Below, piece after piece: positions 15,030 through 22,690 of a stretch of DNA of 41,668 nt. The notes under the pieces were generated by a model, which did no database searches, had not been told where the DNA came from, and saw only the letters and a program-made list of their open reading frames with translations. The stretch is from contig DASTBV010000102.1 in the NCBI GenBank assembly GCA_035711805.1, positions 1-41,668 of the forward strand, written 5' to 3'. Position numbers and translations under genes: made by a program. This DNA comes from Gp6-AA40 sp035711805. GTDB taxonomy: Bacteria > Acidobacteriota > Vicinamibacteria > Vicinamibacterales > UBA2999. How positions within the stretch are numbered: position 1 is the stretch's first letter; every line of letters begins with the position of its first letter.

Positions 15030-16499
15030 ATGAGCCAGAAGCATCAGGTGATGGTCGTCGACGACGACCTGGCGATGTGCGGGTTCCTCCAGGACTTCCT
15101 GGTGTCCCGCGGATACGGAGCGCTGACGATCAGCAACAGCGACGAAGCGGTCAAGCGCTTCCACGCGGAGCGGCCGTCGGCGGTGCTGCTCGACGTCATC
15201 ATGCCCGGCATGGACGGGCTGGCGGCGCTCGCCGCGCTGAAGAAGATCGATCGCGAGATCCCGGTCATCGTGATGTCGGGACAGGGAGGGACGCAGACCG
15301 TCGTGCAGGCGATGAAGCTGGGCGCGAGCGATTTCGTCTGCAAGCCGTTCGAGGACCACGAGCTCGAAGTGCTCATTGCGTCGGCCATCCGGCAGCGCCA
15401 ACTGAGCCAGGAGGTGGCATCGCTGCGTGCGCGCCTCAGCCAGCAGTCGAAATACTCGACCCTCTTCGGCAACAGCGACGCGATGACCGAAGTGCGAGAT
15501 TTGATCGAGCGCGTGTCGGACACGGACGTCACGGTGCTGATTCGCGGCGAGAGCGGCACGGGCAAGGAGCTGGTCGCCCATGCCCTGCACGACCGATCGC
15601 TGCGCAAGGACAAGGCGTTCGTGAAGGTGAACTGCGCGGCGCTGCCGACGGAGCTGCTCGAATCCGAGCTGTTTGGATTCGAGAAGGGCGCCTTCACCGG
15701 CGCGATCCAGCAGAAGCCCGGCAAGTTCGAGTTCGCCAACCACGGCACGATGTTCCTCGACGAGATCGGAGATATCAGCTATCCGCTGCAGGCCAAGCTG
15801 CTGCAGGTGCTGCAGGACGGCGGATTCTCCCGGCTCGGAGGCAAAGCGGACGTCCAGGTGGACGTGCGGCTGATCGCCGCCACCAACCGCGACCTCGAGA
15901 CCGCCGTCGCGTCGGGACAGTTCCGTGAGGACCTGTATTTCCGGCTGAACGTCGTGACCATCAACCTGCCTCCGCTGCGCGACCGGCGCGAAGAGATTCC
16001 GATCCTGACGCAGCATTTCCTGGACAAATACTCGGCGCAGTACAACAAACCGCTGACTGCGATCAGCGGCGAGCTGTCGAATCAGTTCCTGAATTACGAC
16101 TGGCCAGGGAACGTGCGCCAGCTGGAAAACCTGATCAAACGAATGGTGGTGCTCGGCACGGAAGCGGGCATCTCGCGCGAGCTGCTGCAGCCCGTCGTGA
16201 ACTTGTCTCCCCGTCCGCTGTCACCGCCTCCCGTTGCGGTGCCGGCGCCCCCGGTTCTGCCGCCGACGCCAGCTCGCGTGAATTCGTGCGCCGAGCCCGT
16301 CGCCGCGGCGGCGGGCGCCGTCAGCGTGTCATTGAAGGACATCGCGCGTTCGGCCGCGCGCGAGGCGGAGCGCGAACTGATCCTCCGTATGCTGACGCGC
16401 ACCCGGTGGAATCGGAAAGAGGCCGCGGAGCACCTCGGCATCAGCTACAAGGCGCTGCTGTACAAGATTAAAGAGAACGGCCTGGACACGGCCTCCTGA
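15030..16499 (+). CDS. NtrC-type sigma-54-dependent response regulator, second copy
   Basis: A 489-residue paralogue of the preceding regulator. Receiver domain at 5-120 with DDD at 11-13, phospho-acceptor Asp55 in LLDVIMPGMDG and Lys105. AAA+ domain with GESGTGKE (173-180), GAFTGA (220-225) and MFLDEIGD (241-248). C-terminal Fis-type helix-turn-helix NRKEAAEHLGISYKALLYKIKE. A Pro-rich linker of about 35 residues (SPPPVAVPAPPVLPPTP) joins the last two parts. The ATG has GGGAG 5 bases upstream. The gene has its own sigma-54 promoter match, so the first regulator, or this one by autoactivation, could switch it on. It is close in design to PrsR-type regulators of exosortase-linked EPS loci. The degenerate GGDEF gene follows 8 bases later. 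Confidence 0.95.
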   Translation: MSQKHQVMVVDDDLAMCGFLQDFLVSRGYGALTISNSDEAVKRFHAERPSAVLLDVIMPGMDGLAALAALKKIDREIPVIVMSGQGGTQTVVQAMKLGASDFVCKPFEDHELEVLIASAIRQRQLSQEVASLRARLSQQSKYSTLFGNSDAMTEVRDLIERVSDTDVTVLIRGESGTGKELVAHALHDRSLRKDKAFVKVNCAALPTELLESELFGFEKGAFTGAIQQKPGKFEFANHGTMFLDEIGDISYPLQAKLLQVLQDGGFSRLGGKADVQVDVRLIAATNRDLETAVASGQFREDLYFRLNVVTINLPPLRDRREEIPILTQHFLDKYSAQYNKPLTAISGELSNQFLNYDWPGNVRQLENLIKRMVVLGTEAGISRELLQPVVNLSPRPLSPPPVAVPAPPVLPPTPARVNSCAEPVAAAAGAVSVSLKDIARSAAREAERELILRMLTRTRWNRKEAAEHLGISYKALLYKIKENGLDTAS

Positions 16500-16507
16500 C
16501 GCCTGCC

Positions 16508-16966
16508 ATGAGCGACTCGCTCTTCGACGAGGATTCGCGGCTGCTCAAGCCGCACGCCTTCGAATTCGTGCTCGACGGCGAACTGCGGCGGGCCGTCCGG
16601 TCGCAGAACTACCTCACGCTGGTGACGGTGGAGACCAGCCGCGAATACGATGGCATGACGGTCGCGGCCGATCAGGGCACCGTCGGCGAGGTTGCCCAGA
16701 TCATCCGCAACGAGGTGCGCGACACCGACGTGCTGGGCGTCACCAACCACGGGCTGCTCTCGCTCGTACTGCTCGACGCCGATTACGCGAACTCGACGCG
16801 CGTCATCGACCGGCTGATGGAGCGGATGAATCACTACGACTTCCCCGCACCGCTGCGCCTGTCGGTGGGAGCCGCGTGCTACCCGACCGACGCGGTCGAT
16901 GCGCAGTCGCTGCAACGGCAGGCCGTCTCGCATCCGGTCATCAGCTGGCGGGGGGGGCATCCTTGA
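16508..16966 (+). CDS. Degenerate GGDEF-like domain protein
   Basis: A 152-residue protein whose core aligns with a GGDEF (diguanylate cyclase) fold. The pattern EVAQIIRNEVRDTDVLGV leads to the active-site hairpin, but where GG(D/E)EF is expected it reads NHGLL, followed by SLVLLDADYANSTRVIDRL and the late strand LRLSVGAACYP. With the signature lost it cannot make cyclic di-GMP; such domains usually serve as binding or scaffold modules. The C-terminus stops after ...SLQRQAVSH, before the usual last helix and AK-GRN end, and an eight-G run (16950-16957) lies 9 bases before the stop codon, so a frameshift or truncation is possible. It is co-transcribed with the second NtrC-type regulator, 8 bases upstream. 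Confidence 0.7.
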   Translation: MSDSLFDEDSRLLKPHAFEFVLDGELRRAVRSQNYLTLVTVETSREYDGMTVAADQGTVGEVAQIIRNEVRDTDVLGVTNHGLLSLVLLDADYANSTRVIDRLMERMNHYDFPAPLRLSVGAACYPTDAVDAQSLQRQAVSHPVISWRGGHP

Positions 16967-17289
16967 GCTAACCGTTCGAATCGCTCGACACCTTCGCGTT
17001 CGGCATTTCATCGGTACTTTTCGGAACTGCTCTTCACACACGGCCGTGCGCAAGCGTACCAACCCCGCGCGCGCGCTCGTTTTCGTGCATTTCCCCGCGT
17101 TTCAGGACCGCCGTGGCATCGGCACATACCGCATGCCAGCGAATGGTGTGAACGGTTATTGCACTTCAGGCGCGACGTAAGTGAACCGTATCAGCAGGTG
17201 ATACGGCGGCGTCGCCGGCGTTTACGGCACACGCGCAAGGGATGCGTGAGTCACGGGGGCGAAGCCCGTGAGGAGTGAAAACAGGAACT
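16967..17289 (+). other. 323-base region without a gene: leader of the EPS operon
   Basis: No credible protein is encoded here. The region contains a distant inverted pair TAACCGTTC (16969-16977) and GAACGGTTA (17150-17158), and in its last 120 bases a chain of hairpins leading to the ribosome binding site of the barrel gene. No convincing sigma-54 or sigma-70 promoter was found, although this is where the promoter of the 24-kb operon is expected. Confidence 0.6.
17172..17270 (+). promoter_or_regulatory. Candidate structured 5' leader (three hairpins) of the EPS operon
   Basis: Hairpin 1: GCGACG (17172-17177) pairs with CGTCGC (17210-17215), enclosing the perfect 8-bp stem CCGTATCA (17186-17193)/TGATACGG (17199-17206) with loop GCAGG. 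Hairpin 2: CACGC (17230-17234)/GCGTG (17244-17248). Hairpin 3: CACGGG (17252-17257)/CCCGTG (17265-17270), directly before AGGAG (17271-17275). The inner palindrome of hairpin 1 could instead be an operator for a dimeric repressor. No known riboswitch class is recognised by eye. Confidence 0.4.
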
Positions 17290-18450
17290 ATGCGTTCGAC
17301 CATTCTCGCCACGCTCGCCGTGATCACGGCACTGTCGCCAGCCGTGTCGGCGCAGACGCGCTTCACGTTCGTGCCCTCGCTGTCGATTGCAGGCGTCTAC
17401 GACGACAACCTCTTCGCGACAGAGGAAGGCAGCGCCGGGAAGATGCTGCAGGTCCGCCCGACGGTCGAAGGGAACTACGAGTCGCCGCGGCTCAAGTTTC
17501 TCAGCCTGTATTCGCAGGACATGCTGCGCTCGAACTTCTCGACGCTGAACACCGTCGATGCACGGCGGCACGCGTACCTCGACACCGAGTTCCGCAGCTC
17601 GCCGCTGACGACATTCGGCGTCGTCGGGCGCTACGACCGGTCCGAAACACCCGGGGAAATCGAGCTCGACACGGGAATCCTCGGCGCACGGCGGACGGCG
17701 CAGCGCTGGCAGCTCTCGCCGACGCTGGTGCGGCGCTTGAATCCGCGCTCGGTGATCACCGCGGGCTACGACTTCACGCGCGAGAACGAGCTCGACACGC
17801 CGAGCGGCACGCTGCATCAGGGGCGGGTCGCGCTGTCGCGTGAGTTCACGCCGCGATCGGCGATTGTCGGGACCTACCTCGCCAGGTATTTCGTCGACCC
17901 GCTCGGGGAGTCCTCGTCACACTCGGTGCTCGCCGGCTGGACGCGCGAGATGGCGCCGCACACTCACCTGTCGCTGTATGCGGGACCGCGGGTCAGCTCG
18001 TATCAGAGCGGCGTCAAGCCGGAGCTGTCGGCGTCGCTCAGGCGCGACACGAACCGCTTCGACGTCAGGGCCGACTACTGGCACGGCGAAACGATCATCC
18101 TCGGCATCGAAGGACCGGTCGCGGTGGACAGCGGCTCGCTGCGGATCACCTGGCCCTTCCGCAGCCGCTGGGAGTTCGGCACCCACCTCGGCGCGACCGA
18201 CATCGACACCCTCGATTTCCGTGAGGCGCGTGTGTACCGAAGCGCCCTGCTTGCCTCCTGGACGTCCCGCGGGATGTATAGCGTCTCCGCTTCGTATGGC
18301 GTGGATTACCAACAGGGCGATATCCGCCGCCGTCTGGACGACAACGTATTGCGGCACGTGTTTCGCGTGAGCTTTACCGTCGCGCCGCGGCTCTTCCGTT
18401 CGATTCTGCCGCCGGATGAGGCGGCGCGAGTGAAAGGGGTTATTCGATGA
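17290..18450 (+). CDS. Outer-membrane beta-barrel protein of the EPS locus
   Basis: A 386-residue protein with a signal peptide (MRSTILATLAVITALSPAVSA, cleavage near residue 21). The mature part has many alternating strands with aromatic girdle residues (SIAGVYDDNLFATEEG, RRHAYLDTEFRSSPL, YSVSASYGVDYQQGD) ending in VFRVSFTVAPRLF, as in outer-membrane barrels. Similar barrels sit near the start of exosortase-linked and Wza-type EPS loci; this one may help pass polymer across or anchor it to the outer membrane. Start: the ATG at 17290 is chosen because AGGA lies 3 bases upstream and AGGAG further up; a GTG at 17275 is in frame. It overlaps the export gene by 4 bases (ATGA), so it is the first gene of the operon. 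Confidence 0.82.
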   Translation: MRSTILATLAVITALSPAVSAQTRFTFVPSLSIAGVYDDNLFATEEGSAGKMLQVRPTVEGNYESPRLKFLSLYSQDMLRSNFSTLNTVDARRHAYLDTEFRSSPLTTFGVVGRYDRSETPGEIELDTGILGARRTAQRWQLSPTLVRRLNPRSVITAGYDFTRENELDTPSGTLHQGRVALSREFTPRSAIVGTYLARYFVDPLGESSSHSVLAGWTREMAPHTHLSLYAGPRVSSYQSGVKPELSASLRRDTNRFDVRADYWHGETIILGIEGPVAVDSGSLRITWPFRSRWEFGTHLGATDIDTLDFREARVYRSALLASWTSRGMYSVSASYGVDYQQGDIRRRLDDNVLRHVFRVSFTVAPRLFRSILPPDEAARVKGVIR

Positions 18451-19157
18451 TCGCGCGGGTCCTGACAACGTTCACAGCTGCATTCGTCCTCGCGTCGGCC
18501 GCGTTCGCGCAGCAGACCACGGCACCGCGCGAAGCGGTCGGCACCGCCGGCACCACACCGCCCGCACAGACGCCGCCGGCGGCGACGAAGGCCGTGCCCG
18601 CCCCGCCGGCAGCGGCACCGGCCGCAGCGCCGGCCGCAGGCGCACGCGCGATCGAAGCGGCGCGCGTCGATCCGCGTGACTACAAGATTGGGCCCGAGGA
18701 CATCCTCGACATCCACGTCTGGAAGAACGAGGAGCTCAGTCGCGAGCGGATCCCGGTCCGGCCCGACGGCAAGATCTCGCACCCGCTCGTCCACGACATC
18801 ACCGTCGCCGGCCTGACCGCGGGTCAGGTCAGGGTCGAAGTGGCGCAGCGCCTGGCGCAGTTCATCGATCCGGCACCGGAAGTGTCGGTCGTCGTTCGCG
18901 AGATTCACAGTCCGAAGGTCTCGGTGTCGGGCAACGTCCGCATGGCCGGCTACTTCGAGTTGAAGACACCCGACGTCACCGTGCTCGACATGATTGCCAA
19001 GGCACAGGGGCTGAACGAGTTCGCCGACAAGGGCAACATCAAGGTGATCCGCCGCGGCCAGAACGGCGCGATCGACTTCAAGTACAACGACGCCATCAAC
19101 GGCAAGAATGGCGCGAACTTCGTCGTCCAGCCCGGCGACGTCATCGTCGTCAACTGA
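18447..19157 (+). CDS. Wza-like polysaccharide export protein
   Basis: A 236-residue periplasmic or outer-membrane-associated protein. Signal peptide about 1-21, with cleavage after AFA and no lipobox Cys, unlike classical Wza. Residues 22-70 are a low-complexity Ala/Pro linker. The Poly_export domain (about 77-155) starts DYKIGPEDILDIHVWKNEEL and includes VRPDGKISHPLV. An SLBB domain (about 160-235) includes VSGNVRMAGYFELKTPDVTVLDMIAKAQGL and ends in VQPGDVIVVN. Such proteins form or contact the outer-membrane channel for exopolysaccharide. It is shorter than Wza (about 380 residues) and has one SLBB domain, the form common in XrtA-type and GumB-like systems. The ATGA overlap with the barrel gene and the 7-base gap to the chain-length gene support one transcript. 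Confidence 0.93.
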   Translation: MIARVLTTFTAAFVLASAAFAQQTTAPREAVGTAGTTPPAQTPPAATKAVPAPPAAAPAAAPAAGARAIEAARVDPRDYKIGPEDILDIHVWKNEELSRERIPVRPDGKISHPLVHDITVAGLTAGQVRVEVAQRLAQFIDPAPEVSVVVREIHSPKVSVSGNVRMAGYFELKTPDVTVLDMIAKAQGLNEFADKGNIKVIRRGQNGAIDFKYNDAINGKNGANFVVQPGDVIVVN

Positions 19158-19164
19158 GGAGCCC

Positions 19165-20829
19165 ATGGCCCGCGAGTTCATGTCCCCCGCATCCGACGAA
19201 TCCATCGCCCTGCGGACGATCGCCATCCTTCGCCGGCGCGCGCTCATCGCCGCGGTCGCCTTCACGACCGTCATCGCCGCCGCCGTCGCGTTCGCCGTCT
19301 ACCTGCCCGACCTGTATACGGCGAGCGCGATCGTGACCATCGAGCGCCCGCTGCCGGATGGCGTGATCCGCACCAACGTCGGCAACGAACTGGAAAGCCG
19401 TCTGTATCAAATCCGGCAGGAGGTCCTCAGCCGCGAGCGGCTGACGAGCCTGATCAAGCGGTTCGATCTGTATCCCGAGCTGCGGCGGACAGCCGGATTC
19501 GAGGACGTGCTGAACCAGGCGCGCGAGGACATCGACTGGGAGGCGAACGGGCCGGAGCAGGTCTCCGGCCGGACAAAGACCGTCGCATTCACGCTGACCT
19601 ATACGGGCAACGACCAGCGCAATGTCGCGAACGTGACCAACGCGATCGCACAGTTCTTCGTCGAGCACAACTCCGCGATCCGCGCCGGCGAGGCGCGTCG
19701 CGCCGTGCAGCTGGTCGAAGAGCAGATGAAAGCGGCGAAGCAGCAGGTGGACATCCAGGAGGCGCGGCTGCGCGATTTCACGCTGCGGAACCAGGCGCAG
19801 CTGCCGCAGGCCGCCGGCGTCGCCATGGCGGCGTATCAGTCCCTCGCCGATGAACTGCGCCGCAACCGCGACGATCAGCGCCGCAACATGGACGCGAGGG
19901 AGAAGCTGCTGGAAGGGCTGGAGGACGCCTCCGCGGTTGCCGCAGCGGCCAAAGGCGTGCTGGCCTCGGACCCGGCCGGTGTCCCGGTATCAAAGGAGCT
20001 GGCGGAGGCGAGGGAGCGTCTGGGGCAGGCGCGGAAAGATCTCATCGAAGCCGAGCGCAAGGGGTTCACCGCAAACCACCCCGAGATCATCAGCGCCAGC
20101 AGCCGCATCGCCGCCATCGAAAAGGAAGTGCAGGACCAGCAGGCACGTGATCTCGCCGCCTACAAGGCCAGACAGGCCACCGACGCACAACGGCAGGCGG
20201 TCTCGAACACGCCACAGAACCTCGCCGCGCTGCCGCGCAGCAGGCGTGGCATCAAGGATTTCGACGACGAGCTGACGCGGCTGCGGAGCGAAGAAAAGGA
20301 TCTGCAGCAGCGGATCGCCGTGCTGCAGCAGCGGTTCGATTCGACCCCGGGTGTCCAGGAGGGCTACCTCCAGGCGCAGCGCGAGTACTCGTCGGCGAAG
20401 GAGAACTACGACGTGCTGGCCCGCAGGTTCGACGAGGCGCGGCTGGCCGAGTCGGTGGAAACGGGCCACCAGGGCGAGAACTTCCGCATTCTCGATGCGG
20501 CGGTTGCGCCCGAAGGTCCGTCCGCGCCGAACCGGCTTCGCCTGGTGCTGATGGGACTGCTCCTGGCCCTTGCCGCCATGGCGGGCGCGGTGGTGCTCGC
20601 CGAACAGTTCGACACGTCGTTCCACAACGTCGACGAAGTGCGCGAGTTCACCGGGGTGCCGGTGCTCGCGACGATTCCGCAAATCGGCGCCGCGCCGCGC
20701 CGCGGCTGGGCGCGCGCCACGCTCGGCACGGCGTCCGCGGTTGCGGCGGTCGTACTCGTCGCCACGCTCTCCGCCTATCTCGCTCACGGAAACGACACGC
20801 TGGTGCGGCTGCTCCAGCGCGCGGGTTAA
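19165..20829 (+). CDS. Wzz/GumC-like polysaccharide chain-length determinant
   Basis: A 554-residue inner-membrane protein that sets polymer length and links polymerase to the export channel. Helix 1 at about 25-47 (LIAAVAFTTVIAAAVAFAVYL), then the Wzz domain and a long periplasmic coiled coil (about 185-440). Helix 2 (LRLVLMGLLLALAAMAGAVVL, about 453-473) is preceded by APEGPSAPNRLR, the Pro-rich motif typical of Wzz proteins. A third hydrophobic helix near the C-terminus (ASAVAAVVLVATLSAYLA) is an addition. There is no Walker motif here; the kinase is the separate next gene. The ATG at 19165 follows GAGGAG at 19156-19161; the frame extends to 19108, but inside the preceding gene. Confidence 0.93.
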   Translation: MAREFMSPASDESIALRTIAILRRRALIAAVAFTTVIAAAVAFAVYLPDLYTASAIVTIERPLPDGVIRTNVGNELESRLYQIRQEVLSRERLTSLIKRFDLYPELRRTAGFEDVLNQAREDIDWEANGPEQVSGRTKTVAFTLTYTGNDQRNVANVTNAIAQFFVEHNSAIRAGEARRAVQLVEEQMKAAKQQVDIQEARLRDFTLRNQAQLPQAAGVAMAAYQSLADELRRNRDDQRRNMDAREKLLEGLEDASAVAAAAKGVLASDPAGVPVSKELAEARERLGQARKDLIEAERKGFTANHPEIISASSRIAAIEKEVQDQQARDLAAYKARQATDAQRQAVSNTPQNLAALPRSRRGIKDFDDELTRLRSEEKDLQQRIAVLQQRFDSTPGVQEGYLQAQREYSSAKENYDVLARRFDEARLAESVETGHQGENFRILDAAVAPEGPSAPNRLRLVLMGLLLALAAMAGAVVLAEQFDTSFHNVDEVREFTGVPVLATIPQIGAAPRRGWARATLGTASAVAAVVLVATLSAYLAHGNDTLVRLLQRAG

Positions 20830-20840
20830 GGGGTCACATC

Positions 20841-21566
20841 GTGAAAAGGACGCTCACACCATCGCTCAATTCCCGGCTGGTCAGCTTCACCAGCCCCGGC
20901 TCGTTCGCCGCCGAGCAGTACCAGGGGCTGCGGATCACGATCGAGCGGCTCACAAAAACGCGAGGGTCGCAGGTGCTGGCGATCACCAGCCCGGCGGCGG
21001 GCGAAGGCAAGACGCTGACCGCCGTGAACCTCGCCGGCGCGCTGGCGCGCGAATCGGACGGCCGCGTGCTGCTGATCGACGCCGACCTGCGCCGGCCCTC
21101 GATTGCTGCGACGCTGGGATTGGAAACGTCGCCCGGGCTGACCGACGTGCTGTCGAGCGACCGGCTCGAGCTCGCCGCGGTTGCGCAGCCGGTGCAGACG
21201 TTCCCGCTGTGGGCGGTGACGTCCGGCACGCCCGGCTCCGCCATCCACCGTCTCCTCCGCTCGCCGCGGTTCGACGGCCTGATCCAGCGCGCGCGGCAGG
21301 ACTTCGACGTGGTCATCGTGGACACGCCGCCCCTCCTGCCGGTGTTCGACTCGGCGGTCCTGTCGCGAATCGTCGATCAGATGCTCGTCGTCGTCGCCGC
21401 CAACCAGACGCCGCGGAAGCTGCTTGGCGAAGCGCTCAACCTCGTGGACCCGGCAAAGGTGATGGGCATCGTGTTCAACCGCGACGACCGGCCGCTGTTC
21501 GGGTACTACGACGAGTACTACCGGGAATATTTTCCCGACACCTCTGGCGCGGTAAGCCAGGCATAG
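20841..21566 (+). CDS. CpsD/CapB-like bacterial tyrosine kinase
   Basis: A 241-residue cytoplasmic ATPase of the BY-kinase family, which cycles between phosphorylated and dephosphorylated states to control polymer export with the Wzz-like partner. Walker A is SPAAGEGKTLTAVNLA (50-65), Walker A' is VLLIDADLRRPS (76-87) and Walker B is VVIVDTPP (157-164). The C-terminus has the tyrosine cluster GYYDEYYREYF (221-231), the usual autophosphorylation tail, with five Tyr. Start is a GTG at 20841, 11 bases after the chain-length gene, with AAGGGG upstream. Split kinase and Wzz-like genes are the Firmicutes-like or XrtA-like arrangement, in contrast to fused Wzc. Confidence 0.93.
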   Translation: MKRTLTPSLNSRLVSFTSPGSFAAEQYQGLRITIERLTKTRGSQVLAITSPAAGEGKTLTAVNLAGALARESDGRVLLIDADLRRPSIAATLGLETSPGLTDVLSSDRLELAAVAQPVQTFPLWAVTSGTPGSAIHRLLRSPRFDGLIQRARQDFDVVIVDTPPLLPVFDSAVLSRIVDQMLVVVAANQTPRKLLGEALNLVDPAKVMGIVFNRDDRPLFGYYDEYYREYFPDTSGAVSQA

Positions 21567-21595
21567 GAGCCCAACGAACCCTTGGGAACACTGGG

Positions 21596-22690
21596 ATGCA
21601 ATCCAGCCTTCTGATTCTCGGCGCCGGCCCGATAGCGGAGCGACTCATCGAGGAAATCGAGTCGCTCGACTCGCTGCACTTCACGGTCCTGGGCGTGGTC
21701 GACACCGAGCGGCCGGATCAGCACTCACCGCTCGCCGATCGGTGGCTGGGCACGTGCGACGAGCTCGATCAGATCGTCGCGCGCGTGCGTCCGTCGCGGA
21801 TCGTCGTGGCCATCGAGAACCGGCGCGATCGCCTCCCGCTGCAGGCGCTGCTCGATTCACGCGTGAGCGGCATCGACGTGGAGGACGCCATCGAGCTCTA
21901 TGAGCGGATCACCGGGAAGATGGCCATCGAGGCACTGCGGCCCAGCACGCTGATCCTGTCGAAGGGTTTCCGCAATCACGGAGCCGCGGAGGTGGTGGCC
22001 CGCCTCGTCAGCGTCCTCGGAGCCGTCGTCGGGCTGGTGATCTGCGCCCCGTTGCTCGCCGTGATCGCCCTGCTCGTGAAAATCGATTCCCCCGGACCCG
22101 TGCTCTTCGTGCAGCCGCGCGCCGGCCGCCACGGGTGCCCGTTCGGCCTCCTCAAGTTCCGCACGATGCATCCGACGATGGAGGCGCCGTCGGAGTGGGT
22201 CATGGACAACATCCACCGCATCACGCGGGTTGGCCGGTACCTTCGCCGTTTCCGCCTCGACGAGCTGCCGCAGCTGGTCAACGTGGTCCGCGGCGAGATG
22301 AACCTGATCGGCCCGCGTCCGCATCCGGTGTCCAATCACGCGACGTTCATGGAGCACATCGCGTACTACGGGCTGCGTTCGACGGTCCGGCCCGGCGTCA
22401 CCGGCTGGGCCCAGGTGCGATACGGGTACGCGAACAACCTCGAGGAAGAAACCGAGAAGATGCGGTACGACCTGTACTACATCAAGAACCGGTCGCTGTG
22501 GCTCGACCTGCGGATCATGTTCGCCACGATCGGCATCGTGCTGTTCGGCCAGGGCGCGGCGCAGGTTCGCCATCCGGCGCCGATGGGGCGCGATCTGTCG
22601 TGGCCCGCGGCGCAGCGGCTCCGCGCCAAGGACCTCGTGCCGGTGCTGGCCGATCAGGCGGCGCCGCGTTCCACCACAGGACGCCAGTGA
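21596..22690 (+). CDS. Polyprenyl-phosphate sugar-1-phosphate transferase (initiating enzyme)
   Basis: A 364-residue enzyme that starts repeat-unit synthesis by moving sugar-1-phosphate from a UDP-sugar to undecaprenyl phosphate. An N-terminal nucleotide-binding-like domain (MQSSLLILGAGPIAERL, about 1-120) is followed by one membrane-associated hydrophobic segment (about 136-162) and the bacterial sugar transferase domain: GRHGCPFGLLKFRTM (177-191), RVGRYLRRFRLDELPQL (211-227), MNLIGPRPHP (235-244) and VRPGVTGWAQV (264-274). The usual four N-terminal membrane helices of WbaP/EpsB-type enzymes are absent. The frame is open far upstream into the kinase gene, but the ATG at 21596 is the only sensible start. 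The stop overlaps the GTG of the polymerase gene (GTGA). Confidence 0.93.
   Translation: MQSSLLILGAGPIAERLIEEIESLDSLHFTVLGVVDTERPDQHSPLADRWLGTCDELDQIVARVRPSRIVVAIENRRDRLPLQALLDSRVSGIDVEDAIELYERITGKMAIEALRPSTLILSKGFRNHGAAEVVARLVSVLGAVVGLVICAPLLAVIALLVKIDSPGPVLFVQPRAGRHGCPFGLLKFRTMHPTMEAPSEWVMDNIHRITRVGRYLRRFRLDELPQLVNVVRGEMNLIGPRPHPVSNHATFMEHIAYYGLRSTVRPGVTGWAQVRYGYANNLEEETEKMRYDLYYIKNRSLWLDLRIMFATIGIVLFGQGAAQVRHPAPMGRDLSWPAAQRLRAKDLVPVLADQAAPRSTTGRQ

Noticed and set aside
16899..17180. Plus-strand frame of 93 codons after the GGDEF-like gene
   Set aside because: Its composition is Arg/Ser-rich without any domain; shifting the eight-G run into this frame does not restore a GGDEF C-terminus.
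17186..17270. Cyclic di-GMP (GEMM) riboswitch
   Set aside because: A few short segments look similar, but the conserved GEMM core and tetraloop-receptor could not be matched; kept only as an unclassified structured leader.
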